Shown here: positions 25,755 to 34,219 of the stretch, piece after piece
Numbering within the stretch: position 1 is the stretch's first letter
Layout: every line of letters starts with the position of its first letter
Assembly (NCBI RefSeq): GCF_029910095.1
Contig: NZ_CP094526.1
Coordinates: 7,316,001-7,380,000 of the forward strand
From: Bradyrhizobium sp. ISRA464
GTDB lineage: Bacteria > Pseudomonadota > Alphaproteobacteria > Rhizobiales > Xanthobacteraceae
Direction: 5' to 3'
Length of the DNA: 64,000 nucleotides
The notes under the pieces: generated by a model
Database searches by the model: none
What the model saw: only the letters and a program-made list of their open reading frames with translations
Told to the model about the DNA's origin: nothing
Program-made: the position numbers and the translations under genes

Positions 25755-26732
25755 CTACTCCTGCCTGCGATAGGCCATGCGCAAGGCCAGGATGGAGACG
25801 GCGAGCAGCACCGGGAACAGAAACAGCGCGATTGCAGCGCCCTGGCTTAACGCTCCACCTTGGATGCCTTTAAGATAGGCCCAGTAAGGGAGAATTTCGG
25901 TCGTATATCCGGGTCCGCCCCTGGTGGTTAGCGCCACCACGGTCATGTCACCGAAGATCACGAGAACCGTGAACAGGATGGCGACTGTGAGCAGGATCGC
26001 CAGCGCCGGCAAGGTGATCTGAAACAAGATACGGAAATAGCCGGCACCGTCCAGCTCGGCCTGCTCGAACAATTCGTTCGGAATGGCTGTGCGGCCCGCC
26101 AGCACGATGATCGTGGACAGCGGCAGCGTGCGCCAGACATTGATGATCACGACCGCGCCAATACCAAGCCATTCGCGCCCGAGATAGAAGAGATTGTTGG
26201 CCGGACCGAGCACGGTGCCAGGGCCGAGCAGGCCGACCGCGCGAAGGATCCAGTCGATCGGGCTAAACTCCGAATCGAGGAGCCAGAGCCAGCCGACGGC
26301 GGCAAGCGCGACCGGCATGGCCCAGGGCAGGATGAGCAGGATTTGCGCAAGCCGCTTGCCGGGAAAGTCGCGGGCGAGCAACTCCACCTGGAGGATCGTC
26401 AGGATCGTGAGAAGCGCCAGTGTCGCCACGGTGATGATGATGCTGTTACGCAAAGCGAACATGAACGCAGCGTCGTGGACGACGCTGATGAAATTATCGA
26501 GGCCCACAAACTGTTGAATAGCGGGATTGCCGACGGTCGCCTCACTGAGGCTCAAAGCAATGGCAAGGAAAAACGGCACCGCGACAAGTGCGATCACATA
26601 GATAACGGCGGGCGCCAGCATGATCGCGCCGACAACGCCGTCACGATCGGCTATTCCGATACGTGCCTCCCGTTGCGGCGGCTTCCTGTATCCGCCTGCT
26701 CCGCGTCCGCTGAAGCCTTCCTTGTTTCCCAC
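25755..26732 (-). CDS. Carbohydrate ABC transporter permease (MalF type), system 2
   Basis: I start this ~325-residue protein at GTG 26732 because GGAGG lies 8 nt upstream; the open frame continues to 26786. The N-terminus is Gly/Arg-rich and is followed by six membrane helices (APAVIYVIALVAVPFFLAIALSL is the first). The EAA loop ELFEQAELDGAGYFRILFQITLPAL is at about residue 225. It pairs with the MalG-type permease and stands 70 bp after the ATPase gene. Confidence 0.86.
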   Translation of the reverse strand: MGNKEGFSGRGAGGYRKPPQREARIGIADRDGVVGAIMLAPAVIYVIALVAVPFFLAIALSLSEATVGNPAIQQFVGLDNFISVVHDAAFMFALRNSIIITVATLALLTILTILQVELLARDFPGKRLAQILLILPWAMPVALAAVGWLWLLDSEFSPIDWILRAVGLLGPGTVLGPANNLFYLGREWLGIGAVVIINVWRTLPLSTIIVLAGRTAIPNELFEQAELDGAGYFRILFQITLPALAILLTVAILFTVLVIFGDMTVVALTTRGGPGYTTEILPYWAYLKGIQGGALSQGAAIALFLFPVLLAVSILALRMAYRRQE

Positions 26733-26802
26733 GGTCACTTCCTCCCTGCGGACCGCTTGGCACGTCGCGACGCAGCGCCCTTCCACGTCGCAAAACTGCG
26801 CT

Positions 26803-27834
26803 TCAAATTGGCGCGGTAGCCGTGCGTATGCCGGTTTGAATGTCGAAAAACCGTAGCAGTGAGCGCGACACCACGAATTCCTGCACCTCGCCTACCTTCA
26901 CTTTGCCGATCGTTTCCTGCCGCAGCTTGCACAGCACCTTGGCGTTCTTGAATTCGCCATCCGCGCTGCCGTAAGCGAGCCATTCGGAGCCGAGAAACTC
27001 GATCCGTGCGACATGCACCTGGAACGTGGCAACATCCTCGGATTCCGGCACGGCCGCTCGCGGCGTGAGGTGCTCCGGGCGAAAGCCGACGATTGCAGCG
27101 CCGTGCTCCAGCAGGTTCATCGGCGGCGTACCGATGAACCCGGCGACGAACGTGTTTGCTGGTTCCGCGTAAAGCTCTTGGGGCGAGCCGATCTGGCGTA
27201 GCGCGCCAGCCTGCATCACCGCGACACGATCGCCAAGGCCAACGGCCTCGACCTGATCGTGAGTGACGTAGACGGTGGTGACACCGGTGCGGTCGTGCAG
27301 CTGGCGAAGCTCGGCGCGCGCCAGCGCCCGCACCTGCGCGTCGAGCGAACTGAGCGGCTCGTCGAAGATAAAGAGAGAGGGTTTGCGTACGATTGCGCGC
27401 GCCAGCGCCACCTTCTGTTTTTCGCCGCCCGAAAGTCGCGCCGGGCGGCGGTGCAGCAAGGATTCTATGCCAAGTATTCCCGCCGCCCAGCGAATCAGGC
27501 GCTCTTGCTCCGCCCTCGCCACTCCGCGCGCCTTGAGGGGAAAGGCTATATTGTCGGCCGCCGACATGTGCGGATAGAGCGCATAACTCTGAAAGACCAT
27601 CGCGATGTTTCGCGCCCGCGGGGGCAGCTGAGTAATGGGCCGGCCGTTGAGAAAGACATCGCCGGCGGTCGGCTTCTCAAGGCCCGCGATCGATCGCATC
27701 AACGTCGTCTTGCCGCAGCCGGATGGACCGACGATGGTAAGGAACTCTCCCTCCCGCGTCGTCAGGTCGATACCCTTGAGGGCCTTGAAATCACCGAAGT
27801 GTTTCGTAAGCCCTCTGACTTCCAACACGGCCAC
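26803..27834 (-). CDS. Carbohydrate ABC transporter ATP-binding protein, system 2
   Basis: The ~343-residue ATPase has Walker A GPSGCGKTT, Q-loop VFQSYALYPHM, signature LSGGEKQKVALARA, Walker B LFIFDEPLSSLD and THDQ. The C-terminal TOBE domain shows GFRPEHL and LGSEWLAYGSADG. GTG 27834 gives a family-like N-terminus (VAVLEVRGLTKHFGDFKALKG) and places the start 14 bp past the stop of the binding protein; the frame is open further upstream but that would overlap the previous gene. Gene order here is binding protein, ATPase, permease, permease, unlike system 1. Confidence 0.86.
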   Translation of the reverse strand: MAVLEVRGLTKHFGDFKALKGIDLTTREGEFLTIVGPSGCGKTTLMRSIAGLEKPTAGDVFLNGRPITQLPPRARNIAMVFQSYALYPHMSAADNIAFPLKARGVARAEQERLIRWAAGILGIESLLHRRPARLSGGEKQKVALARAIVRKPSLFIFDEPLSSLDAQVRALARAELRQLHDRTGVTTVYVTHDQVEAVGLGDRVAVMQAGALRQIGSPQELYAEPANTFVAGFIGTPPMNLLEHGAAIVGFRPEHLTPRAAVPESEDVATFQVHVARIEFLGSEWLAYGSADGEFKNAKVLCKLRQETIGKVKVGEVQEFVVSRSLLRFFDIQTGIRTATAPI

Positions 27835-27848
27835 GGCGCTGATCCTCG

Positions 27849-29321
27849 CTAGTCCTTGCTGGCTTCGCGGCCGCACCCGACGTAGCCAAGCCGTTTCCAT
27901 TTTTCGACGATCTGCTGCATCTGGGCCGCGGTATCCTTGACGGCCTGCTCCGGCGTTTTCTCGCCGCGCGCCGCCTGCGCCATCATCGTCGACAGCAGGA
28001 ACGTGTTGTAGACCTCACTGGTGGCTGGATTGGCGTAGCCGGGATAGCCGAGCCATGCGGTCCAGGCGAGCGCTCCTCTCAGCACCGAAAGCTTGTCGGG
28101 TGGGTCCGAGCCCCACGGATCGTGATCGATCCAGCCGCCCTTCTGCTCGAGCTGCGATACCGTCGACGGATAGGCAGGGAAGTCATAGAGTTTGCTGTAG
28201 TAGGTATCGCTGCTGTAGTTGGCAGTGAGATCGAGCATGAACTTCTTCGCCGCCAGAATCTGGTTCTTGTCAGTCACGTATTTCGGAAGGACGTAGATGA
28301 ACCAGACATGCGCGGTTTGGTGCACGTCGCCGGTCGGACCTTTCAGCCCCGGCCTGAAGCCTGTGTCGGTCGCGTTCTTCGGGTTGGATTCCTGCGCCGT
28401 CCGATAGAAGGAGATCGAGTTCTGGATGTAGGAGGCTCGACCGGACACGAACGCCTGATTGTTCGAAGCCGCGTTCCAGGAAAACACCTCCGGGGTTTCG
28501 GCAGCGTGGAAGAGCTTGGCCTGATACTTCACCGCATCGAGCACGTGCGGCGAATCGAGCGTCACGTTGCCACAAGCGTCCTGCACGGTGCCGCCGAACG
28601 ACCAGATCAGCGAACGCGCATAGAACTCCGAATCGATCTCAGGCGACATGCCGACGCCAACCGGAATTCCCGTCTTCTGGTAGATTTTCTGGCCGCCCTT
28701 GAAGAGATCGTCATACGTGACCGGTCCCTGTGGATAGCCGGCATCCTTCCACAGCGAGATGCGATAATCGCCGGGATCGACGACCCAGCCCACGCAATAG
28801 GCGTACCATTCCTGTTTGACCGGGAGATAGGCCTGGTGGGTGCACGGGGCGACGCCCTTACCATACGCCGCCTTGGCGGCGTCATTGACATCATTCAGGG
28901 GCTGCAGACCCTGGATGAAGGCGGCTGGCGTCGCGTTCATCTGCATCAGCGTTGGCCCCTTGTTGGCGGCAATCGCGGCCGCGAGTGTCGAGTTCAGGTC
29001 GGCGTAACTGATGTGCTGCACGGTGACGTTGACGTTGTGTGCGGCTCCCCATTGTTGAGCATAGGCGTCGAACCATTTGTCGTAGCGCGGAACGAAATGG
29101 CTCCATTGCGTGATCGACAGCGTCGTGCCAGCCGGGAATTTTTCGGGAAAGGTCAGCGCCCCGTATTTTACCGGGAATTGTATAGGCGACGGCTTGACGC
29201 CGGAAGTTGGTTCATTCGGCGTTCCCGCCGCGGACAGGTTTGCGCTCGCTCCGAGCACACACAGCGCAGCAGCGGCAACGGACACCGCTAGAAGCGCTGG
29301 GCTATTCCACCGCTTGGTCAT
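27849..29321 (-). CDS. Carbohydrate ABC transporter substrate-binding protein, system 2
   Basis: The 490-residue precursor has a GGGAGAG ribosome site before ATG 29321 and a Sec signal (ALLAVSVAAAALCVLGASANLSAAG). The mature protein has the binding-protein features LSITQWSHFVPRYDKWFDAYAQQW, TLMQMNATPAAFIQGLQPLND, KQEWYAYCVGWVVDPG and AFVSGRASYIQNSISFYR. It is longer than the system 1 protein and distinct from it. It captures a sugar or polyol in the periplasm. The operon is closed on the far side by the second permease. Confidence 0.85.
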   Translation of the reverse strand: MTKRWNSPALLAVSVAAAALCVLGASANLSAAGTPNEPTSGVKPSPIQFPVKYGALTFPEKFPAGTTLSITQWSHFVPRYDKWFDAYAQQWGAAHNVNVTVQHISYADLNSTLAAAIAANKGPTLMQMNATPAAFIQGLQPLNDVNDAAKAAYGKGVAPCTHQAYLPVKQEWYAYCVGWVVDPGDYRISLWKDAGYPQGPVTYDDLFKGGQKIYQKTGIPVGVGMSPEIDSEFYARSLIWSFGGTVQDACGNVTLDSPHVLDAVKYQAKLFHAAETPEVFSWNAASNNQAFVSGRASYIQNSISFYRTAQESNPKNATDTGFRPGLKGPTGDVHQTAHVWFIYVLPKYVTDKNQILAAKKFMLDLTANYSSDTYYSKLYDFPAYPSTVSQLEQKGGWIDHDPWGSDPPDKLSVLRGALAWTAWLGYPGYANPATSEVYNTFLLSTMMAQAARGEKTPEQAVKDTAAQMQQIVEKWKRLGYVGCGREASKD

Positions 29322-29691
29322 GGTTTCTCTCCCTTTGCCCGAAACATCTTGGACGGGATCGAACTCTTATTCTTAGCTCCTTCTTAGCACCTTTGTACAC
29401 GTTTTGTTCGACCGCCCTCCGGCGCTCACCTGCGCCCAATGGACCATCAATTAACGGGAATCGGCAGCAGGAGTTTCTGCGACAAAGGGCTAAGCCGCCG
29501 CATCTGGCGCGGAAGCGCTGCACCTCGCGATTGCGATGATGGTAACGCATATCGCAAGGTTGCACTGACAGCTTCCAAAGCTCGTCGCTTGACTGCCCCG
29601 CCCGAGTGGTGCTGCCGGTTGCGCCATGCCGTGGCTCCGGCCACAATAGGGAGCCGAGATGAACCGACAGCGATAACGATAGGGGCCGCCT
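29322..29691. other. Divergent intergenic region upstream of sugar ABC operon 2
   Basis: No gene is supported. It should contain the promoter for the minus-strand ABC operon and for the small plus-strand gene at 29692. I see no clear operator. Confidence 0.3.
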
Positions 29692-29982
29692 GTGATCGAG
29701 GTCAGGCCAACCAGCGAAGGCGATCCACTCGAATTCGAGGTCATCGTCCGCGTGGGCGTGGGAAGCGGCGAGACACGCTATCGCGTCACGATGGCAAGAA
29801 CCACTTGCGAACGGCTGACGAAGGGCTCGTACACGCCGGAGCGTTGCATCGAGGCGGCGTTCCAATTTCTGCTTGATCGCGAGCCGAAGGAGTCGATCTT
29901 GCGACGTTTCGACATCACGGTAATCTCCCGTTACTTTTCGGAGTTCGAGCGCGAGCTGCCACGCTACCTCTCTCAATCGTGA
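29692..29982 (+). CDS. Small conserved-looking cytoplasmic protein
   Basis: This 96-residue protein is acidic and soluble. It has a beta-rich first half (LEFEVIVRVGVGSGETRYRVTM) and a helical second half (TPERCIEAAFQFLLDREPKESILRRFDITVI). I recall similar small proteins in rhizobia but no function. GTG 29692 follows AGGGG. A single gene flanked by divergent and downstream spacers. Confidence 0.6.
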   Translation: MIEVRPTSEGDPLEFEVIVRVGVGSGETRYRVTMARTTCERLTKGSYTPERCIEAAFQFLLDREPKESILRRFDITVISRYFSEFERELPRYLSQS

Positions 29983-30087
29983 TTCGGCCGTTGTTCCATT
30001 ACACGGAACGGCATAGGCGCGGCTCGTCAAACGGCGTATATTGCCGGGTCCTTCGCGCAAATTGATCAACATGACGTGGAGGTGGCC

Positions 30088-30372
30088 ATGAAATATGTGC
30101 TGCTCGGAAATCTGAACTCGGAGTGGGCGGGCAAGCAATCGGAGCGGATCGGCAAAGCGAGAGCAAAGCTCGACAAACTGGGTATCAAGATCGAGGCGAT
30201 CCACTACACGCAGGGCTACTACGATTTCGTCGACATCGTCGATGCCCCGAATCCAGAAGCGATGCTCGCGTTCTCCGTCTGGTACTCCACCCAGGGTTTG
30301 GGGAGGATCCAGAGTATGCCGGCCTTCAACGCAAAGACTTTCGAAACTGCGACCAAGGAAGCAGCGGGCTGA
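30088..30372 (+). CDS. GYD-domain protein
   Basis: ATG 30088 sits 5 nt after GGAGG. The ~94-residue product matches the GYD family (DUF with ferredoxin-like alpha/beta fold): KYVLLGNLNSEW, a central TQGYYDFVDIVDAPNPEAMLAFSVWYSTQG and a final TMPAF-like strand (MPAFNAKTFE). GYD proteins are small, probably oligomeric, and have no settled function. A gene for one is common beside unrelated operons in Bradyrhizobium. Confidence 0.8.
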   Translation: MKYVLLGNLNSEWAGKQSERIGKARAKLDKLGIKIEAIHYTQGYYDFVDIVDAPNPEAMLAFSVWYSTQGLGRIQSMPAFNAKTFETATKEAAG

Positions 30373-30461
30373 GCGCAGGTGTTGCCAGGAGGGTTGGTTA
30401 GTGCCATCGCAGTTCAGGCATGGCGGGCGTGCCACCGACTCCCGTCTCGACCACACATGAC

Positions 30462-32072
30462 ATGGATCGGCTCCGCAGAGAATTTCTCACGCTGGCCGGC
30501 AAAGCCGCCGCGACCGTCGGCTGCGAGATGGCCCTGCGTGCTGCACGCGCAGCGGCGGCTTCGACTTCCGGTGCGGGTACAGTTTTCGACGTGCGTAGCT
30601 TCGGTGCTGTTGGCGACGGCAAAGCCATCGATTCGCTGGCGATCAATCGGACCATCGAGGCAGCGGGCAGCATGGGCGGCACGGTTTATTTTCCCGCCGG
30701 TCGCTATGCCTGCTACTCGCTTCGCCTGAAAAGCGCAGTTGCGCTTTACCTTGATCAGGGCTGCGTGATCATCGCCGCGGACACCCCGCGCGAGGGAACA
30801 ACTTCAGGCTACGATCCAGCAGAATCGAACGAGCCCTGGGAGGCGTTCCAGGACTTCGGACACAATCATTGGCACAACAGCCTGATGTGGGGCGAAAACA
30901 TCCATGATGTCGCAATCTTCGGGTCCGGCTTGATCTGGGGGCGTGGGCTTGCCCGCGGACATGATGATCCCGAACTGCCGATCGCCGAGGCCCCCGGCGT
31001 GGGGAACAAAGCGATAGCCTTGAAGAACTGTCACAACATCATTTTCCGCGATCTGTCGATGCTGGCCTGCGGACACTTCGCCGTTCTGGCGACGGGCGTC
31101 GATAATCTGACGATCGACAATCTGAAGATTGACACCAATCGCGACGGAATCAACATAGATTGCTGCCGTAACGTGCGCATATCGAACTGTAGCGTAAACT
31201 CGCCGTGGGACGACGCAATCTGCCCGAAGAGCTCGTTTGCTCTCGGCTATGCGCGCCCGACCGAGAACGTCACGATAGCCAATTGCTACGTCACGGGCGG
31301 CTACCAGGTCGGCTCGCTGATCGACGGCAGCTTCAAGCCTTTTCCCGACACTTACGAGAACCACGTTTGGCAACGCACTGGTCGCATCAAGTTCGGCACG
31401 GAATCGAACGGTGGATTTAGGAACATTGCCATTGCAAACTGTGTCTTTGAAAGCTGCCGCGGCCTTGCGCTCGAGACAGTCGATGGCGGAATCATGGAGG
31501 ACATCACCGTGACAGGGGTCACCATGCGCGACATCCGCAACGCGCCGCTATTCTTGCGTCTAGGATCACGCCTGCGCGGCCCCACTGGCATTCCAGTTGG
31601 CACGCTCAAGCGCGTGCTGATTAGCAATGTCACCTGCAATGCGCCCCAAAACGATATGCCATCGATCATCAGCGGTGTTCCGGGACATGCGGTCGAGGAC
31701 GTCAAGATCAGCGGCTGTTACTTTCTGCACAAGGGTGGCGGTACGGCTGAGATGGCGGAGCGCCAACCGGTCGAGCGGCCGAACGACTATCCCGAGCCTG
31801 CTCTGTTTGGCCCCCTGCCGGCGCAGCACTTCTACATACGTCACGCGCGCAATCTCGAATTCAGCAATGTCGAGCTTCGAGCCGCCACCGTCGACGCGCG
31901 CCCATCGTTTTGGCTCGGTGACGTGAGCAGCGCTGACCTCCTGCACGTCAAATTGCCCAGCGGGATCGGTCCGGCCGTGTCGCTCAATGACGTTTCCGAT
32001 TTCCGCACCCTCGCCAACCGCGGACTGAAGGACGTGTCGATCGAAGGTCCGATCTCACATATGCAGCTCTGA
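30462..32072 (+). CDS. Exported GH28-like right-handed beta-helix protein (polygalacturonase family)
   Basis: The ~536-residue product starts with a Tat-like leader (DMDRLRREFLTLAGKAAATVG) and continues VFDVRSFGAVGDGKAIDSLAINRTIEAA, the entry of the pectin-lyase-like beta-helix. GH28 landmarks are recognisable: TNRDGINIDCC (for NTD), SPWDDAICPKSS (for the DD pair) and RIKFGTESNGG (the RIK motif). The GHG motif is replaced by GGYQVGS, so one catalytic-site His is missing. It may act on pectic or other uronic-acid polymers in the periplasm, or have changed specificity. It could supply sugars to the adjacent transporters. Confidence 0.78.
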   Translation: MDRLRREFLTLAGKAAATVGCEMALRAARAAAASTSGAGTVFDVRSFGAVGDGKAIDSLAINRTIEAAGSMGGTVYFPAGRYACYSLRLKSAVALYLDQGCVIIAADTPREGTTSGYDPAESNEPWEAFQDFGHNHWHNSLMWGENIHDVAIFGSGLIWGRGLARGHDDPELPIAEAPGVGNKAIALKNCHNIIFRDLSMLACGHFAVLATGVDNLTIDNLKIDTNRDGINIDCCRNVRISNCSVNSPWDDAICPKSSFALGYARPTENVTIANCYVTGGYQVGSLIDGSFKPFPDTYENHVWQRTGRIKFGTESNGGFRNIAIANCVFESCRGLALETVDGGIMEDITVTGVTMRDIRNAPLFLRLGSRLRGPTGIPVGTLKRVLISNVTCNAPQNDMPSIISGVPGHAVEDVKISGCYFLHKGGGTAEMAERQPVERPNDYPEPALFGPLPAQHFYIRHARNLEFSNVELRAATVDARPSFWLGDVSSADLLHVKLPSGIGPAVSLNDVSDFRTLANRGLKDVSIEGPISHMQL

Positions 32073-32700
32073 ACAGAAGGCTCCTTACTTCGGCCGTGCC
32101 GCACGGGAAATCGAACAGAGCGTGGAAAATCGTAGATTAGCGTGCAAAATCACAGGATTGGTAGCGGGGGAGCGCTACCGCCTACCGACCCCGCCCATGA
32201 ACCGCTGTTCCGAATACGGGCTGCATGACTCAAAAACGCCCGTCCAGCGGCCTCCCGGCGATCTGCTATCCAAGCCCGGCCCGGCCCGAATAACGCATGG
32301 GGTGACTCCGGCTGCCGGGACGCGCGGCACTGGTGTGACAACTTGGCCGACCGGAACAATTCCACCCACTCGCTGCTTATGGATACGCCAGCGCGGAACG
32401 CGGTCCCTGATGGTTCATCCGCCAGCCCCGGATATCAGGGGCCGCGCACTTCGCTCGCGAGGCCACATTATGGGTTTTGTCCAATGACCGAAGCGACATT
32501 GTTGGGCGTAGCGGGTTTGCTCTATGGGCCGCTATCATCGCGGTGTTTGAGGTCAATGCGGCATGGGAACGAAGCCAGCTACGACGGCGAGCCCGCGATC
32601 AAGGCCGCACCGAGATAACCCTGTAAGCTTTCGCGCGCTTGCGGCGCTGGCATTCACGGACCGTATGGGCGCTTCATCTCTCGCCCTTCCTTTTGAGAGA

Positions 32701-32717
32701 TCGCCCCACAGGGGCGA
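32701..32717. repeat. Short perfect inverted repeat (7 bp arms, 3 nt loop)
   Basis: TCGCCCC, loop ACA, GGGGCGA. It is the first of two adjacent hairpins; there is no T-run behind it. Confidence 0.55.
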
Positions 32718-32728
32718 ACATAGCCCTT

Positions 32729-32767
32729 CAACGCACCGGATGCCGACCCTTTGCATCCGGTGCGTTG
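32729..32767. repeat. 15-bp perfect inverted repeat (hairpin)
   Basis: Arms CAACGCACCGGATGC (32729-32743) and GCATCCGGTGCGTTG (32753-32767) are perfect reverse complements around a 9-nt loop. It has no downstream T-run, so it is more like a REP-type or transposon-end element than a simple terminator. Confidence 0.7.
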
Positions 32768-32936
32768 CGCACAAGATGGAACTTATCAATGTTTGCGCCG
32801 CGCCGTTAGATGGCCTCGCGCAATTTGCAATCCGGTTAAGCCCTCAGTGCAATGTACCCTTCGCGGTACCCACGGCAACCTCGCCGAGGAAAATCGAGTG
32901 CAGCCGTTGTCATCGTCTCAACCCGTTTGCGCGGTC

Positions 32937-33185
32937 CTATGGTTGAAGCATCTTGATTGTCGAGATCGGCCACTTCCCGATGTGGCCTCTGATCGATATG
33001 CGCAGCCCATGAGACTCGTCCAGAAACACATCCTCGACGGTCCCCGCAGTCCCATCGGTTAGAACCGCAGCCCTTCCGACAAGTTCAGCCTCCGCTTGCA
33101 CATACTCGCGCAGGATGACGGTGGCGCGGTGTTTCACGAACTGCAAAGCAGCCTCGGGTTGATGAGCCCTACGTAACAAGGACAT
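32937..33185 (-). CDS. Small protein of unknown function
   Basis: From ATG 33185 the frame encodes ~82 residues with a helical first half (LLRRAHQPEAALQFVKHRATVILREYVQAEAELVG) and a compact beta-like second half (AAVLTDGTAGTVEDVFLDESHGLRISIRGHIGKWPISTIKML). The second half has the feel of a small PRC-barrel-like domain, but I am not sure. The longer frame to 33287 gives an atypical N-terminus and is not preferred. Confidence 0.5.
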   Translation of the reverse strand: MSLLRRAHQPEAALQFVKHRATVILREYVQAEAELVGRAAVLTDGTAGTVEDVFLDESHGLRISIRGHIGKWPISTIKMLQP

Positions 33186-33667
33186 TGCTTGGTCCTCCGT
33201 GAACGCACGTGGAGGGCGCGGTCCCGACCGGGGCTGGAATGGCCAAGACCGCGCTTGCTCCGCGCTGGCGTGCAAAATGTCATTCAATTACCGGATGGTG
33301 CGAAAGGTGCCGAAAGTCATGCGACGCTCCGGAACATTTCGCTCCTTTGGCGCTTTGTAGCGGCCAACGGAGCGACTCGGATGATCCCAGCAATTTTAGC
33401 GATCTATAGCGTAACGGCGCTGCTCGCCCTCTTCGGTCCTTGGGGATGAGATACGCATTTCGGACGATTGAAGGCTTCGATCAGAGCGAAGCCCTTGGCG
33501 TGTGATGCTCGGTTCAACGGGCTTTCCTGAGGGCAAGGTTGCGGCCGGTTCCCCTCGAAACGGGCTACGTTGATCACGACTCTTTGGGCGACTCCGTAGG
33601 ATACCGGAAACCTCTTCCCTCCGCGCGGCGAGTTGCGCTAGGCTCACAACCAAGGCGAGAGGCGATA
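33186..33667. other. Intergenic stretch with a possible 22-residue membrane peptide
   Basis: No standard gene. A mini-frame at 33381-33449 (MIPAILAIYSVTALLALFGP...) encodes one hydrophobic helix, with GGAG upstream. Such tiny frames arise by chance, so it is not called as a gene. Confidence 0.3.
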
Positions 33668-33919
33668 ATGGCGAGCAAGGTTGTGCGCGTCGATAGGATA
33701 GAGCCGGCGATCCTGCCGCGCCTTCGTCGCGTGCAAGCGTGGCGCAGAGCACGGCTGCAACGCCTGCTCGCTGATCCTGACATCGCAAAGAATGATCCGG
33801 AGCGGCGGAAGTCCATCAAGGCCGCGCAGCACTACACGGCTGTCTCGATGCGCGCGGAAGCCATCCTGCGGGGCCTGATCGAGCCGGAGAGGTCGCAGGC
33901 CCACCGGTCCGAGCGCTAG
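33668..33919 (+). CDS. Small basic helical protein of unknown function
   Basis: From ATG 33668 the frame encodes ~83 residues, rich in Arg and Ala (RIEPAILPRLRRVQAWRRARLQRLLADPDIAKNDPERRKSIKAAQHYTAVSMRAEAILRGL). It is probably all-helical and might bind nucleic acid, but no family is recognised. It lies amid recombinase and SRAP debris. Confidence 0.45.
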   Translation: MASKVVRVDRIEPAILPRLRRVQAWRRARLQRLLADPDIAKNDPERRKSIKAAQHYTAVSMRAEAILRGLIEPERSQAHRSER

Positions 33920-34079
33920 GGATGACGCATGCCGAGCACTGCGAGGCCGTCCTCATAGCCGCGTCGCCAAGCGGCCTCGCCTAGCATCCTGATCAAGTCG
34001 CCTACGCCACCCCGACCACAGGTATCTCGTATCTCGCGGGACTGCCGAGCCCCAACGGATTGATAATTTGCCGAGCGCC

Positions 34080-34202
34080 CGCCGCGTGGATGAGGCGAGG
34101 CGCTTGCCGGATGATGCGATCGAGATCGTGATGCGCGGCGAGGAGAAGGAGGATCGGGCGGCGGCGTTAGGATTGGGCACATTAGGGGAGCGCCGACCGA
34201 CT
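34080..34202 (+). pseudogene. SRAP (YedK/HMCES-type) protein, C-terminal fragment
   Basis: About 35 codons read DEARRLPDDAIEIVMRGEEKEDRA, close to the C-terminal end of SOS response-associated peptidase proteins (pattern RPLPDDALKIV-RGADKEDKAA). There is no start codon or N-terminal catalytic Cys2 here. A central SRAP fragment lies further on at 34959, so the gene has been split and rearranged. Confidence 0.5.
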
Positions 34203-34219
34203 AAACTCGGCTGCCTCCC

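Larger units (their letters stand above)
32073..32936. other. Gene-poor stretch with hairpins
   Basis: About 860 bp with no supported gene. Frames are open by chance in high-GC DNA. Two strong hairpins at 32701-32767 are annotated separately; the region also appears to collect remnants of unknown origin. Confidence 0.35.

Noticed and set aside
29302..30456. 384-codon minus-strand frame
   Set aside because: Spans two small plus-strand genes with recognisable folds; composition of a shadow.
32122..32487. 121-codon plus-strand frame
   Set aside because: Pro/Arg/Thr-rich, no start signal, no family match; treated as spacer.
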